Source of the DNA: Mesostigma viride
Taxonomy: Eukaryota; Streptophyta; Mesostigmatophyceae; Mesostigmatales; Mesostigmataceae
Reading direction: 5' to 3'
Length of the DNA: 23,064 bases
NCBI GenBank assembly: GCA_009746045.1
Contig: RPFO01001515.1
Location: 1 to 23,064 of the forward strand
Part shown: positions 13,426 through 23,064 of the stretch, one piece after another
Layout of the letters: each line of letters opens with the position of its first letter
Numbering within the stretch: the stretch's first letter is position 1
Translations under genes and position numbers: made by a program
The notes under the pieces: generated by a model
Told to the model about the DNA's origin: nothing
Databases searched by the model: none
Seen by the model: only the letters and a program-made list of their open reading frames with translations

Positions 13426-16400
13426 TCATTTGCGCGCGCCCGACGACTTGGTCGCCGTCCGCTTCTTCGTGTACCGTCTCGCGCCTCCCGCGTGCGATAT
13501 CTCGCGGATCTCGTAACGGTCGTCCAGCATCGACGACGCGTTGTCGTGCGCGCCGGAGTACCGGCACGTCAGCGGCCGGCGGCCCGACGCGGTCCGCAGG
13601 TTCCTGTCGTTGTGCACGGGGAGCATGTACTTGCAGTCCACCGCGACCTCGCGCAACGTCGTCAGCAGCGTGTCCATGCGCCGGTCGCTCGCGTTGTCCC
13701 GCGCGCGGTCGGACACGAGCCCGTCCACCCACCAGATTTCCGACCTCTCCCGCAGCAGTTCGATCTCCGCGTCCGCCACCTTCTTGTACAGCGTCAGCGC
13801 CTTCCGCAGATCGCCCGTCACCCGTCTGTCCCGCAGGTCCTCCGCGGCGTTCTGACTCCGCGCCATCGCCTCCTCCTCGGCGCGTCGGAGCCGCCCCGGG
13901 TGGTCCCTCTCGATGGCGTCCAGCGCCTTGTGCAATCGGATCGTCTCCGCCGACGGACGCGACATGTACCGGTGGACGGACACCGTCCACGTCCGCGCGT
14001 CCTTGTCGAGCTGATCGTGGCTGCAGTACCGCACCGCGCGGGCGATCAGCTGTTTCTCCTTGTTCTTCGTCGGCTGCGGCTCCACGATGTGCACGTGGCG
14101 GACGCCCTTCAGGTCCAGACCCTCGTTGTACCTCCCGCTCGCCAGGATCAGGTGGACGCGCTGGCCCGTCCGATTCGAAGGGTGGTTGAACACGCCCGCG
14201 ACGTCCTTCAGTCCCTGGCGATCGGACGCCTCGTTCGTGCCCAGGACGATGTACCGTCGCTCGCTCCGCTCCGCCCTGTCGTCCTCCAATCGCGCGTACC
14301 CCATCGCCTTCAGCACCTTCTCGAGGTCGCCGATCCCGTGCTGCCGGGAAAAGCGCGAGTACACGAAATGCTTCTCGCCCGGCGTCAGCTTTCCGACGAT
14401 CGCCGAGAATTTGGGCGACAGACGCGACAAGTTGCGGAGGAGGGACTCGCCCTCGTACTGATGAAACGACATGTTGTTCGACGTGCCCTGCAGCGTCGTG
14501 TAGTACTGGTCGAGGCTTTCCGGGTCGTGTCGCAGATGGGATTTGTGGACTTGCTCGCGGAACGCCTTCTCTTGTTCGGCGCTCATCGGCGTGAGGTGGT
14601 CTTCCGCCGGCATGAGCTCGGGGTACGCGCTCAGGTCGCCCGTGAAGTCCGCGAACGAGACGAGGCCGCGGAAATCCTCGGCGTGCGAGTCGAACGCGAT
14701 CTTGTGGGACGACGGGTGTCGGATCATGTTCACCAGCGTCAGGATCTCGTCGACATTGTCCCCCGGCGTGGCGCTCAGGATCACGGTGTACAGTCCGGAC
14801 ACGTCGACGGCCGGGTTGTGGGCCGGCGCTCGACGGGTCGCCAGGAGCGAGAGGATCGCGGCGTTGTCCTTCTTCTGCATCTCCAGCGGGTGGAAGAGGT
14901 TCTGGACCTCGTCCATGATCAGCACCGCGTTGTGGAGGAGTTTCGGGTCCGCGTTCTTGCGGCTGTTGTGGACGTCGACCGCGTGCGCCAATTTCGCGAA
15001 CGTCAGGATCTCGCCGCCCCACACCCTGGCCTTGACCGCCCTCACGGCCTCGTCCCTGGACATGCGCTTCAGGCGCGGGAACATCGGCGCCCACTCGGCG
15101 ATCTTCTCGATCGTGTTGTTGCGGCTGTTCTCGATGGACGTCGCCAACAGGATCTTCACCGACCCGCCCGTCTCCGGATCCTGGGCGTCCCAGAACGCGT
15201 CGATGGCCGCCATCGTCGTGGCCGTCTTGCCGCTCCCCGTCGAGTGCCACGCCAGGAACCCGCGCGCGGGTCTGCGCGACGGATGGAATCGCGCCATCCG
15301 TTCCAGGAACGCGTGGACCGACGTCTGTTGCGGCGACGGGATCTTCTTGGCGTTCGGATCCCTCGCGCAACTGTTGGATCGCGGGTCCGCCAGTTTCTGG
15401 CGCGTCTCGGGCGGTTCCGCGTCCGGCCACTCGCCGTCCAGGTACTTCCGCAATTGGGTCTGGAAATCGCTCGTCATCGGGTCCGGGAAGTCGGCGGGCA
15501 CGCGGCGACTCGCGCGCGGGGCCCGTTCCGCGTTGATGTTCACGCGCGGCTCGTACAGCACCAGAGCCCGCGAGTTGTCCACCGGCGCCGGGGGTGCCGG
15601 ACGTGCGGTTTGGAAAGGCGCGGAAGGCGCGGAGGGAACGGACGGCGGCGCGATCGGGGGCGCGGTCGGCGCGAAGGTGTTCGTGGCGACGTGCGCGACG
15701 CTCGGTCCCGCTGTCCACGGGATGTTCGAACGGGGCGCGGGCGCGTTACCGGACGTCGTGCTCGCGATCGTGGCGCGTTCCATCTCGCGCGCGAGATTGT
15801 CGGGCGGTGGGTTGGGAGGAGGCGATGGGACGGGCGGAGGCGGCGGCGGGGCGGTCGTGGGTGGAGGAGGGACCGGGGCGGAGGGAGCGGCGCCCAGTTG
15901 CGGCCACGTCACGGGGGTCCTGCGCTCGTGCGGCGTCCACGCGCTCTGCATCCTGTCCACGAGGTTGTCCACCAGCCACGGGAGGCCTTGACGCTTTCGT
16001 CCGCGCGCGGGGGCGGGGGGGAGGATGGACGTCGGACGCCTTCGGTTTCTTCTTGGCGTCTCGGATCGCGAATCTCTCCAGCGCGGCTTCCGCCACCTCC
16101 AGTTGCGTCTTCGGGTCCGTGAAATCGCGCGGCTTGTCCGTCGCCGCCGCGGATACGACGGTCGCGATGGCTTCCGCCGCCTTCCGGCTCGCGGAGGCGA
16201 CACCGCGGGACACCGCGGCGGGGGCGCGTCTCATCCGACCCACTAGGCCGTCCACGAACGACGGACGGATGGTCGGGGCGGTCGGGACGTCGTTGGCGAT
16301 GTCCGCGCGCGTCGACGGCGTCTCGGCGGCGACGGGATCGGGCGCGTCCGCGGTCGTCTCCTCCTCCGCCGCTCGCCTCGACGGTTTCTGTCTGGTCCGG

Positions 16401-16607
16401 TTTTCCGCCCGCGACGGCCTGGCGGACACGGGGACTGTCTCGACGTCCGTCGCGATTCCGGCGGCTGCGGCCGAACGGCTCTGGGACCGCGTCGTTGCGC
16501 GGACGGGGTGTCGGACGCGTTTGTCGACGGACGTCCGGCGCTCGCCGTCTTTTCTCGGCGGTTCGACGGGGCGCGGCCGTCGTTCGACTCGTCTTCTTCG
16601 TTCGCAT
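13426..16607 (-). CDS. D6R/D11L-like superfamily 2 helicase of large DNA viruses, frame broken twice near its N-terminus
   Basis: The main frame ends at TGA 13426-13428 and holds about 860 residues of good coding sequence. Motifs in order: Walker A WHSTGSGKTATTMAA near 15222-15250, VLIMDEVQNLF near 14900-14920, ILSATPGDN near 14761-14775, and motif VI QLIARAVRYCSHDQL near 14008-14052. The last, with SH after the arginine finger, is typical of the VETF-small/NPH-I-like helicases of nucleocytoplasmic large DNA viruses, ATPases of early transcription. Upstream, coding quality moves to another frame near 16015, at a C7/C5 run, and again near 16470. The only ATG fitting this path is at 16607, giving about 1060 residues with a basic N-terminus. 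Two copies of a VD-LV-RM motif (FVDGLVGRMRRA, LVDNLVDRMQSA) lie in the N-terminal region. The gene is divergent from the 16716 gene. Confidence 0.85.
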
Positions 16608-16715
16608 GTTTCTTCGGCGCTCTCGTTTCGATAGTATACTGCGAGGACAAATTTCCGCCGCCGGCGAAAAATAAGTCTCCCGCGTCTATGTATAGCACAC
16701 GGTCGCGAGTTCCCG
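16608..16715. promoter_or_regulatory. Divergent promoter region between helicase and tail-anchored protein
   Basis: The 108-base gap is AT-richer than its surroundings. It holds ATAGTATACT (near 16631-16640) and TATGTATAGCAC (near 16687-16698). The latter is about 25 bases before the ATG at 16716 and could be its TATA box. Confidence 0.4.
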
Positions 16716-17198
16716 ATGGCGTTCGTCGAGGCCGTTGCGGGGTTGTTCCGGGGAATGGTGGGGGTGGAAGACGCGATGGGCGCCGCCCGCGCGGCTCGAA
16801 TCGCGGGAAGGACGGCGGAGGCCGCGCGGTCCGCGGAGACTGCCGCGTCCGCGGCTGCGGCGGGAGGCCGGAGCGCGGCCGCGGCCGCGGACGAGATGGG
16901 TCAGGCGGCTCGGTCTGCGTCGCTGGCGGACAAGGCCGTGGGGGCGGCGAAGTCCGTGGGCGGGACGGTGTTGGACGCGGGCATCATGTTCGGCACGTTC
17001 GCGGGGTTGGACAAGGTGTTCGGCGGGGGACGCAAGACGATGGCGGATCCGGACGAGACGGGCGGCGCAAGGGAGATCCACAACGGGTTGCCTCATCCTG
17101 GCGAAGGCTCCGGCGGCGGTGGGATCGCGAGCGGGGGGTGGCCGGGCGTGGTCCTGCTGTTCCTGGTGGTGATCGTCCTGCTCGCGTGGATCTTTTAA
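16716..17198 (+). CDS. Alanine-rich protein of 160 residues with a C-terminal membrane anchor
   Basis: ATG at 16716, TAA at 17196-17198, strong G/C third-position bias. Residues about 20-75 are almost all Ala, Arg, Ser, Glu and Gly (AARAARIAGRTAEAARSAET) and should form a long helix. A weakly hydrophobic glycine-rich segment follows (GGTVLDAGIMFGTFAGLDKV), then a Gly/Pro linker, and the protein ends in one strong transmembrane helix (WPGVVLLFLVVIVLLAWIF) with no residues after it. That is tail-anchor topology, with most of the protein facing the cytoplasm or virion interior. A virion membrane role is inference from the viral setting. It converges on the fibre gene with a 48-base gap. Confidence 0.75.
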   Translation: MAFVEAVAGLFRGMVGVEDAMGAARAARIAGRTAEAARSAETAASAAAAGGRSAAAAADEMGQAARSASLADKAVGAAKSVGGTVLDAGIMFGTFAGLDKVFGGGRKTMADPDETGGAREIHNGLPHPGEGSGGGGIASGGWPGVVLLFLVVIVLLAWIF

Positions 17199-17246
17199 AT
17201 CCTCGGGCGCGGATGCGCGTCGTCACGGCTCGTTTCGGACGCGTCA

Positions 17247-20200
17247 TTACACGGGGGGTGTGGCGGGAGTGCCCCACTTGGCCACGAGGTACCCGCGGAT
17301 CAGCTCGAGCTCGGCCGCGGTCTTGGCGGTGTTGTAGATCAGTATCTCGCCGATCCACCCGTCGAAGGCGCGGTTCGAGTCGGACTGCTCTCCACCTATA
17401 GATAGGTCCCCTGAACCCATTGTAGGGTCCGTTCCAGCTCTAGAATAGCCAGCTCTTCCATCGAAGCGGGTGACAAACGCATTTGTGCTGCTGTTGCATG
17501 AAATCGCCATGACGTGTGGTACGTTGTCGAAGAATTCCGCCCTGGTGCACACGAGGTCGTATACATTATTGGGAGGGAAGATGGCAACGGCCTGTACATC
17601 TGGATGGTACACTACTACATAACTATTGTTATTTGACGACCCAAGCATATACCCTCTGACACCCGTATACCCCCCTACTATTGGATACGTTGCAGTCGTT
17701 AGCTGTTTGGCGACAATGAGGATGCTCGTGTTGGCCCCGATCGCCCCCCAAAAGGTGCTTGCGGACGTTAAGTAGCCCGCGCGCGAGTTGATAAAGCGGA
17801 GGGATTGTTTCGAGTTCAGTTCCGTCGTGGCCAACGTCGGACACTTGGCGGAAGTGGCCTGCGTCACGTGGTACCCGTTCGGCCCCTTGTCGTTCATCCG
17901 CATCACATTCCCGTCCGCTGCGCTCTGGACGGCAGTCCCCGTCGTGTCACTGAACAGGGTGGCGCTGTCGGACGGATCGTACCACGCGTACAGTGCGGGG
18001 TCTGCTGCCGGGTTGTAATAGTACGTGAACGACAAAGTGTTAGATGCCGTGTTTCCGACCCCCGACGTTGCGCTCGTCACGGTCCCCGCGCCCACGCTTA
18101 CCGTCGTCGCTAAGTCCGACTTGACAGGGGTCACATCGAATGTGTACGTGGCGCCACTTCCCAACAAGTTGGACGCGGTTCCGTTGGTGACGGCGATGTC
18201 GCCCAACGCGAACCCGGTGACCGATGTGTTAAAGGTGGCCGTCACGGGATAAATGGCACCCGTCGGGGTTCCCGACGCGATAGTCACGGTGGGAGAGGGC
18301 GAGTACGTGAACGACAGGGTGTTGGAAACCGTGTTGGCGTTGCCGGTCACGGCGTCCGTCACCGCGCCCGCGCCCACGCTGACGGACGAGGAGGAGTAGG
18401 CGGTCGTGGGCGTCACCTGGAACGAGTACGACGCCCCGCTGCCGGTCAGGTTGGCGGCGGTCCCGTTGGTCACGGCGATGTCGCCCAACGCGAACCCCGT
18501 CACCAACCGGCTGAACGTGGCGGTCACGTCCACGGGACTGGTGGTGGGCGTTGAGCTGGATGTCGAGAGCGTCACCGTCGGAGCGGGCGAGTGCGTGAAC
18601 GTCAGCTGGTTCGCTACGATGTTGAGTTTTCCGGACGCGGTCTGGGCCGCGCCGGCCGCCACGTCCACGGTCGTGGCGAGTAGGCGGTCGTGGGCGTGAC
18701 CGTGATCGTGTACGTGGTGCCGCTGCCCGAGAAACCCGTGACGGACCCGTTGGTCACCGCGACGTCCCGGACGTGAAGCCGCGACGGATTCGGAGAAGGT
18801 GGCGGTAACGGTGACGGGGCTGGACGTCGGGGTCGCGGTGGAAGTGGTCAGGCCGACGGTGAGACGAATCGTTGGCGGAGTGCCCCACTTGTTCACGAGG
18901 TATCCGCGGATCAGCTCCAACTCGGCGGAGGTCTTGGCGGTGTTGTAGATGAGGATCTCGCCGATCCATCCGTCGAAGGCGCGGACCGCGTTATTCGAAT
19001 CGCCGCCGATGGCGAGATTGCCTGTGAACGTTTCTGGATCTGACCCGCCAGCCGCGTCTGTGGTACGCCCGTCGAATCTGGTTGTGCAAGTGTTCGATAC
19101 CGTGTCCACCGAAAGTGCGAGGACGTGCTGCGAGTTGTCGAAAAAATTCTGTCTTACGGCCATCGAGACATATACCTGGGTTGTCCCAGGACCCTGTGTC
19201 ACGGCTACGACGTTACCTGGCCCTGTGGTATGGTAACTTAACCGATTCGCTCTCACAGAGGTCGTGCTTCCAAACATGAATCCTCTGATATAGTCCGTGG
19301 TCCCGGGGTTGTTGGTGTCGGGGTACGTAGCAGTTATCAACTGTTTGGCGACTATCACCACAGACGACTTGGTCCCGATGGATCCCCAGAATGTGGAGGA
19401 GGACGAGGTCAAAAGTCCCGAGCGGCTGTTGATGAAGCGGAGGGACGTCTTCCCGTTTACCTCGGTGGTGTCCAAGATGGGGCGCTTACCCGAGGTGCCC
19501 TGCGACACGTGATACCCCGATGCCAGATTCTTCTTGTCATTCATCCGCGCCACGTTCCCTCCCGCGGTGCTCTGGACGGTAGTGCCCCCCGTGTCGCTGA
19601 ACAGGGTGGTGCCGTCCGACGGGTCGTACCACGCGTACAAGGCGGTGTCTAAGGAGGGGTCGTACGAGTACGTGAAGCTGAGCGGCGTGGCCGCGGCGTT
19701 TCCGAACCCTGTCAAGGTGTCCGTCGCTGCGTTGGCACCAACGTTCACGGTCGTGAGGATATCGGCCATGGTGGGGGTGACGTTGAACGTGTAGGTGGTT
19801 GTGCCGATTGCTACAAAGTCGGACGCGATCCCGTTGGTCACGGTGATATCGCCGAGTACGAACCCCGTCACGCCCCTTGTAAAGGTGGCCGTCACGGGCC
19901 GGGCGACGGGGTCGGGCGTCCGGGGCGTCAGGCTCGTCGTGGACAGGGTCACGGTGGGCGGCGGGGAGTAGGTGAACGTGAGCGGGGCAGCCGCCGCGTT
20001 GCCGTTGCCGGACACCGCGTCCGTCACCTTGTCCGCGTCGATGCTCACCGTCGTGGAGGAGTATGCGGTGACGGTCCCTCCCACGTTGAACGTGTACGTG
20101 GTGCCGCTCCCGGACAGGTTGGACGCGGTCCCGTTGGTCACGGCGATGTCGTCCAACGCGAATCCCGTCACCGACCTACTGAACGTGGCCGTCACGATCG

Positions 20201-22711
20201 CGGGAATCGTGGCGAGTGTCGAGCTGGGTGTCGAGAGCGTCACCGTGGGCGGGGGGGAGTAGGTGAACGTGAGCGGGGCGGCGGCCGCGTTGCCGTTGCC
20301 GGATACCGCGTCCAACGCCGCGCCCGCGCCCACGCTCACGGTCGTGGAGGAAAATGCGGTCATCCCGTTCACCTGGAACGAGTACGACGTCCCGCTGCCC
20401 GTGAAATTGAGCGCTGTCCCGTTCGTAACCGTAAGGTCTCCGATCGCGAACCCCGTGACCGCTCTGCTGAACACGGCCGTCACGGTCACCGGACTAGAGC
20501 TCGGCGTCCACCCGCTCGTGGACAGCGTCAGGGTGGGAGGAGGGGACAGCGTAAACGTCAGCGAGTTGGATGGCGTTGCCGTACCCGACGACGCGTCCGT
20601 CACCACGCCGGCGCCCACGCTCACCGTCGTGGCGGAGTAGGCGGTCATCCCGTTCACCTGGAACGAGTACGACGTCCCGCTGCCCGTGAAATTGAGCGCC
20701 GTCCCGTTCGTCACGGCGATGTCCTCGATCGCGAACCCCGTGACCGCTCTGCTGAACGCGGCGGTCACGGTGACGGCTTCGACGGTCGGGAACGATCCGG
20801 ATGACGTTGCCAGCGTCACGGTGGGCGGCGGGGTGTAGGTGAACGACAGGCCGTTGGAAGCGGCGTTGCCGTGTCCGGACACGGCGTCTGTCGCGGCGTC
20901 CGCGGCCACGGAGACGGTCGTGACGGAGTACGCGACGGTGGGGAGGACGTCGAACTCGTACAGGGACCCGCTGCCCGTCAGATTCGTGGCGATGCCGTTG
21001 GCGACCGACACACCGTTCAGCGCGAACCCGGACACCGTCCTGTTGAACGTCGCCGTGACCCGGACGGAGTTGGTGCTGGGAAAGGATCCCGCCGATGTCG
21101 CGAGGGTGACGGTGGGAGGGGGCGAGTACGTCAACGTCAGCGGGGCGGCGGCCGCGTTGCCGTTTCCGAACGAATCGATCGCGACTCCGGCGTCGACGCT
21201 CACCGTCGTGGGGGAGTAGGACGTCATGTTGTTCACCTGGAACGAGTACGACGCCCCGCTGCCCGTGAGATTGTACGCCGTCCCGTTGGTGACGGCGACG
21301 TCCCCGATCGCGAATCCCGTGACGGCTTTGTTGAACGCGACTGTCACGGTGACCGAGGAGCTGCTCGGCACCGAGCTCGCGGTCGACAGGGTGACCGTGG
21401 CGGGGTCGCGTCGAGTGGCACGATTCTCTCGTGCGAATACGAAAAGGTGCCGGACGACCCTTTGGCGACCACGTAGACGTAATACGTGCCGTCCGCCAGC
21501 TCCGAGAAGGAGAGGGGACCCGTTCCCACGGCGCCGGCCGTCCCCGTGATGGGGAACGCGCCGGACGTGACCAGGTCGGACCCCGCCGTCCCCGATTTCG
21601 TGTACAGCTCCTCCGCGGTGGCCGCGTTCTTCCGAGACGTGTACACTCTACACGCGACGCCCATGTTGCTCCCCGCGGTCTGCGTGATCCCGTGGGTGAC
21701 GGAAAGGGTCCGTCCGACGACCGTGGGCGCGCTGACCGACCCCGCGAAGGCGTCCGTCGCGAACGTCGCCGGGGTCGTGTCCAGACGGATGGTCGCGTAC
21801 GTGAGCGGATCTGTCTGCGCGCCGAATTCGGTCAACGCGACCTTTATTTGAACGCGGACGGCCGCGGAAATGCCGACGTCGACCCGTTTGGTGAGAGTGC
21901 GGCTGTTCTTCCATATCCATCGCCCGTCGGCGTAAAGTCCGAATGCGTTGACGAACTCGTCCGGTTGCGTGAGGTCCAACTCTCGAAACACTTCGTTTTC
22001 GTATCGCCCCGTGTCCACCGCCACGTCCAGGATTCTGAGACTGACTTGGATCTTGCAAGTTCCGCCTCCCTCGGACGACAGCTGCAAGTTGTGGAGAGAT
22101 ACGTGTGCGCCCGTGACGGCGAGCGTCGTTGCCGACGGGAACGCGTTTTCGACGACCGCGCCCGTCGTCCCCGCCGGCGCGCCGAAGTACGCGGTCCGGA
22201 AAACCGGCGCGGCGTACACGTCGCCCCCCGACAAAGGGACGCGGAATACGATCTGACCGGTCGGGTTGGACAGATTCACGTTGTACGGCCCCCACTTCCC
22301 ACCCACCCATGACAACTTGTTGTCCGCGGCGGGGGAGACCGTGTACCTCGTGTCCGTGACGGACGCGTGGTTTGTCCCTAGCACGAACGCGGGGCGTCGA
22401 GTGAGGTCGTCTACCACGCTTTTTGGGACGAGGCAGGACGACTGCGCGGTCGCGTAGTCCATTTCGCCTTCGGCGGCCCCGTCGGACGGCAATACGAGTC
22501 GCGACGGGATCGCGGCGTCGCCCGCCACGCGGACGTCCGATCGGAACTCGGCCAAGTCCGCCGAAACCCAGACCGGCTCGTCGACGCCGCCGACCTTGCG
22601 CGCCGTGATCGCGCCGTCGGACGTTCGTTGGACGCGCCACGCGTCGTCGGCGTTGTCGGATATTTCTAATGTCGAGATCTTGACGGATCTCGTGCTCGTT
22701 CGAACAGACAT
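17247..22711 (-). CDS. Giant modular adhesin or fibre: unique head, nine Ig-like repeats, two lectin modules; frame broken near 21398 and locally at 18660-18790
   Basis: Coding signal runs from the ATG at 22711 to TAA at 17247-17249, about 1820 residues. Order: a unique N-terminal region (about 330 residues, MSVRTSTRSVKISTLEISDN); a fibronectin- or Ig-like segment ending GTFSYSHERIVPLDATPP; six bacterial Ig-like repeats (about 21395-19650); a concanavalin A-like module (ALYAWYDPSDGTTLF to IGEILIYNTAKTSAELELIR, about 19660-18870); three more Ig-like repeats; and a second lectin module (about 18020-17250). Each Ig-like repeat is about 90 residues with VTVTATFSRAVTGFALGDIA, VTNGTA-NLTGSG-SYSF and SPPPTVTLSTS, matching the Big_12-type bacterial family. 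No signal peptide is seen, which suits a virion-assembled fibre better than a secreted adhesin. One missing base near 21398 separates head and repeats. Three missing bases at 18660-18790 scramble about 35 residues of repeat 7 and then restore frame. Confidence 0.75.
17250..18020 (-). other. Second concanavalin A-like lectin module of the fibre gene
   Basis: It begins ALYAWYDPSDSATLFSD and ends IGEILIYNTAKTAAELELIR, then GYLVAKWGTP. The module at 18870-19660 and the gene at the right edge have the same ending. The core at about 17400-17760 is visibly less GC-rich than the Ig-like repeats beside it. Such folds bind carbohydrate; the ligand is unknown. Confidence 0.7.
18665..18790 (-). other. 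Local triple frame disturbance in Ig-like repeat 7
   Basis: Compared with the other eight repeats, the DNA keeps the expected sequence but lacks one base near the start, one at a GGG run near 18769 and one near 18681. The reading frame is wrong between them and right again afterwards. The losses add up to three, so the large frame stays open. Confidence 0.65.
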
Positions 22712-22760
22712 CGTACGCGTTACGCCTTGGAAGGTCGGTAACTACAAGAAGGAAGAGGAT

Positions 22761-22800
22761 TTTATTGATCGAATCATATTCGAACCTGTCTGCGTTTATT
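22761..22800 (-). terminator. Poly(A) signals of the right-edge gene
   Basis: On the minus strand AATAAA occurs at 22795-22800 and 22761-22766, 44 and 78 bases past the stop at 22844. The stretch 22712-22843 also has to hold the promoter of the fibre gene that starts at 22711. It is AT-rich. Confidence 0.5.
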
Positions 22801-22843
22801 TTGTATAATACGAATGCATTTACCGATATTCCGTGATCGCGAA

Positions 22844-23064
22844 TTACGAAGGGGTTACCGCGGGCGCCCCCCACTTGGCCACGAGGTAGCCTCGGATCAG
22901 TTCTAGTTGGGCGCTCGTCTTGGCGGCCTTGTACAGCAAGATCTCTCCTATCCACCCGTCGAACGATTGCGTGGGGTCCGATCGCCGCGCTCCGATGTCC
23001 AGGCTGCCCACGACGGGCTGGCCGATCGTGCCCGACACGTTCGTCCCGGCGCGGCCGTCGAATC
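22844..23064 (-). CDS. C-terminal end of a second lectin-bearing fibre protein, cut by the window edge
   Basis: The frame is open to the last base of the window and ends at TAA 22844-22846, giving 73 residues. It starts FDGRAGTNVSGTIGQPVVGS and contains SFDGWIGEILLYKAAKTSAQ and LELIRGYLVAKWGAP. This matches the ends of both lectin modules in the neighbouring fibre gene. The gene lies upstream on the same strand, so at least two such genes stand in tandem. A GTG inside the frame at 23038 should not be taken as the start. Confidence 0.85.
   Translation of the reverse strand, partial: FDGRAGTNVSGTIGQPVVGSLDIGARRSDPTQSFDGWIGEILLYKAAKTSAQLELIRGYLVAKWGAPAVTPS

Noticed and set aside
13300-16122. 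Long plus-strand and second minus-strand frames opposite or inside the helicase
   Set aside because: Arg/Val-rich or Arg/Gly/Pro-rich shadows of the helicase codons; helicase motifs lie in the other frame.

Overview
KIND OF GENOME. The window is GC-rich and gene-dense, with coding on both strands. Most genes resemble nothing I can name. The best functional anchor is a superfamily 2 helicase/ATPase on the minus strand (13426-16607). Its Walker A, DEVQ, SATP and QLIARAVRYCSH motifs match the poxvirus D6R/D11L-like helicases of nucleocytoplasmic large DNA viruses. One gene (1719-2434) has a textbook GT-AG spliceosomal intron. Several genes end in a short hairpin followed by AATAAA, and TATA-like boxes lie upstream of several starts. 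I therefore read this as part of a large eukaryotic DNA virus, free or integrated in a protist or algal genome. No major capsid protein, DNA polymerase or packaging ATPase is in view, so the family stays open. LAYOUT. 1-291 is the 3' end of an unknown gene. 638-1507 is a long palindromic (foldback, MITE-like) element. 1719-2434 is the spliced zinc-ribbon gene. 2667-3397 holds three different tandem repeat arrays. 3993-4535 is an unknown gene. 4780-5445 is repetitive. 5476-6027 and 6092-6568 are two unknown genes in tandem. 6639-8770 holds hairpin-forming repeats, a second foldback element in opposite orientation, a 10-bp periodic tract and a third solo arm. 8861-10202 is a frame-disrupted gene, convergent with a small minus-strand gene at 10406-10744. 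10874-12859 is an uninterrupted frame that probably holds more than one gene and ends in a very basic protein; a zinc-finger start lies in another frame at 11380. 12906-13232 is a small gene. 13426-16607 (minus) is the helicase, divergent from an alanine-rich tail-anchored protein at 16716-17198. 17247-22711 (minus) is a very large modular adhesin or fibre with nine bacterial Ig-like repeats and two concanavalin A-like lectin modules. The C-terminus of a paralogue runs off the right edge at 22844-23064. HOW IT MAY FIT TOGETHER. The helicase, the basic protein, the tail-anchored protein and the fibre-like proteins would suit a block of virion and early-transcription functions, but only the helicase and the fibre modules are recognised from sequence. 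CAUTION. At least eight apparent single-base frame breaks occur in otherwise convincing coding frames, mostly at short G/C runs. Assembly error is as likely as gene decay, so CDS boundaries given across them are the extent of the coding signal and not one open frame.
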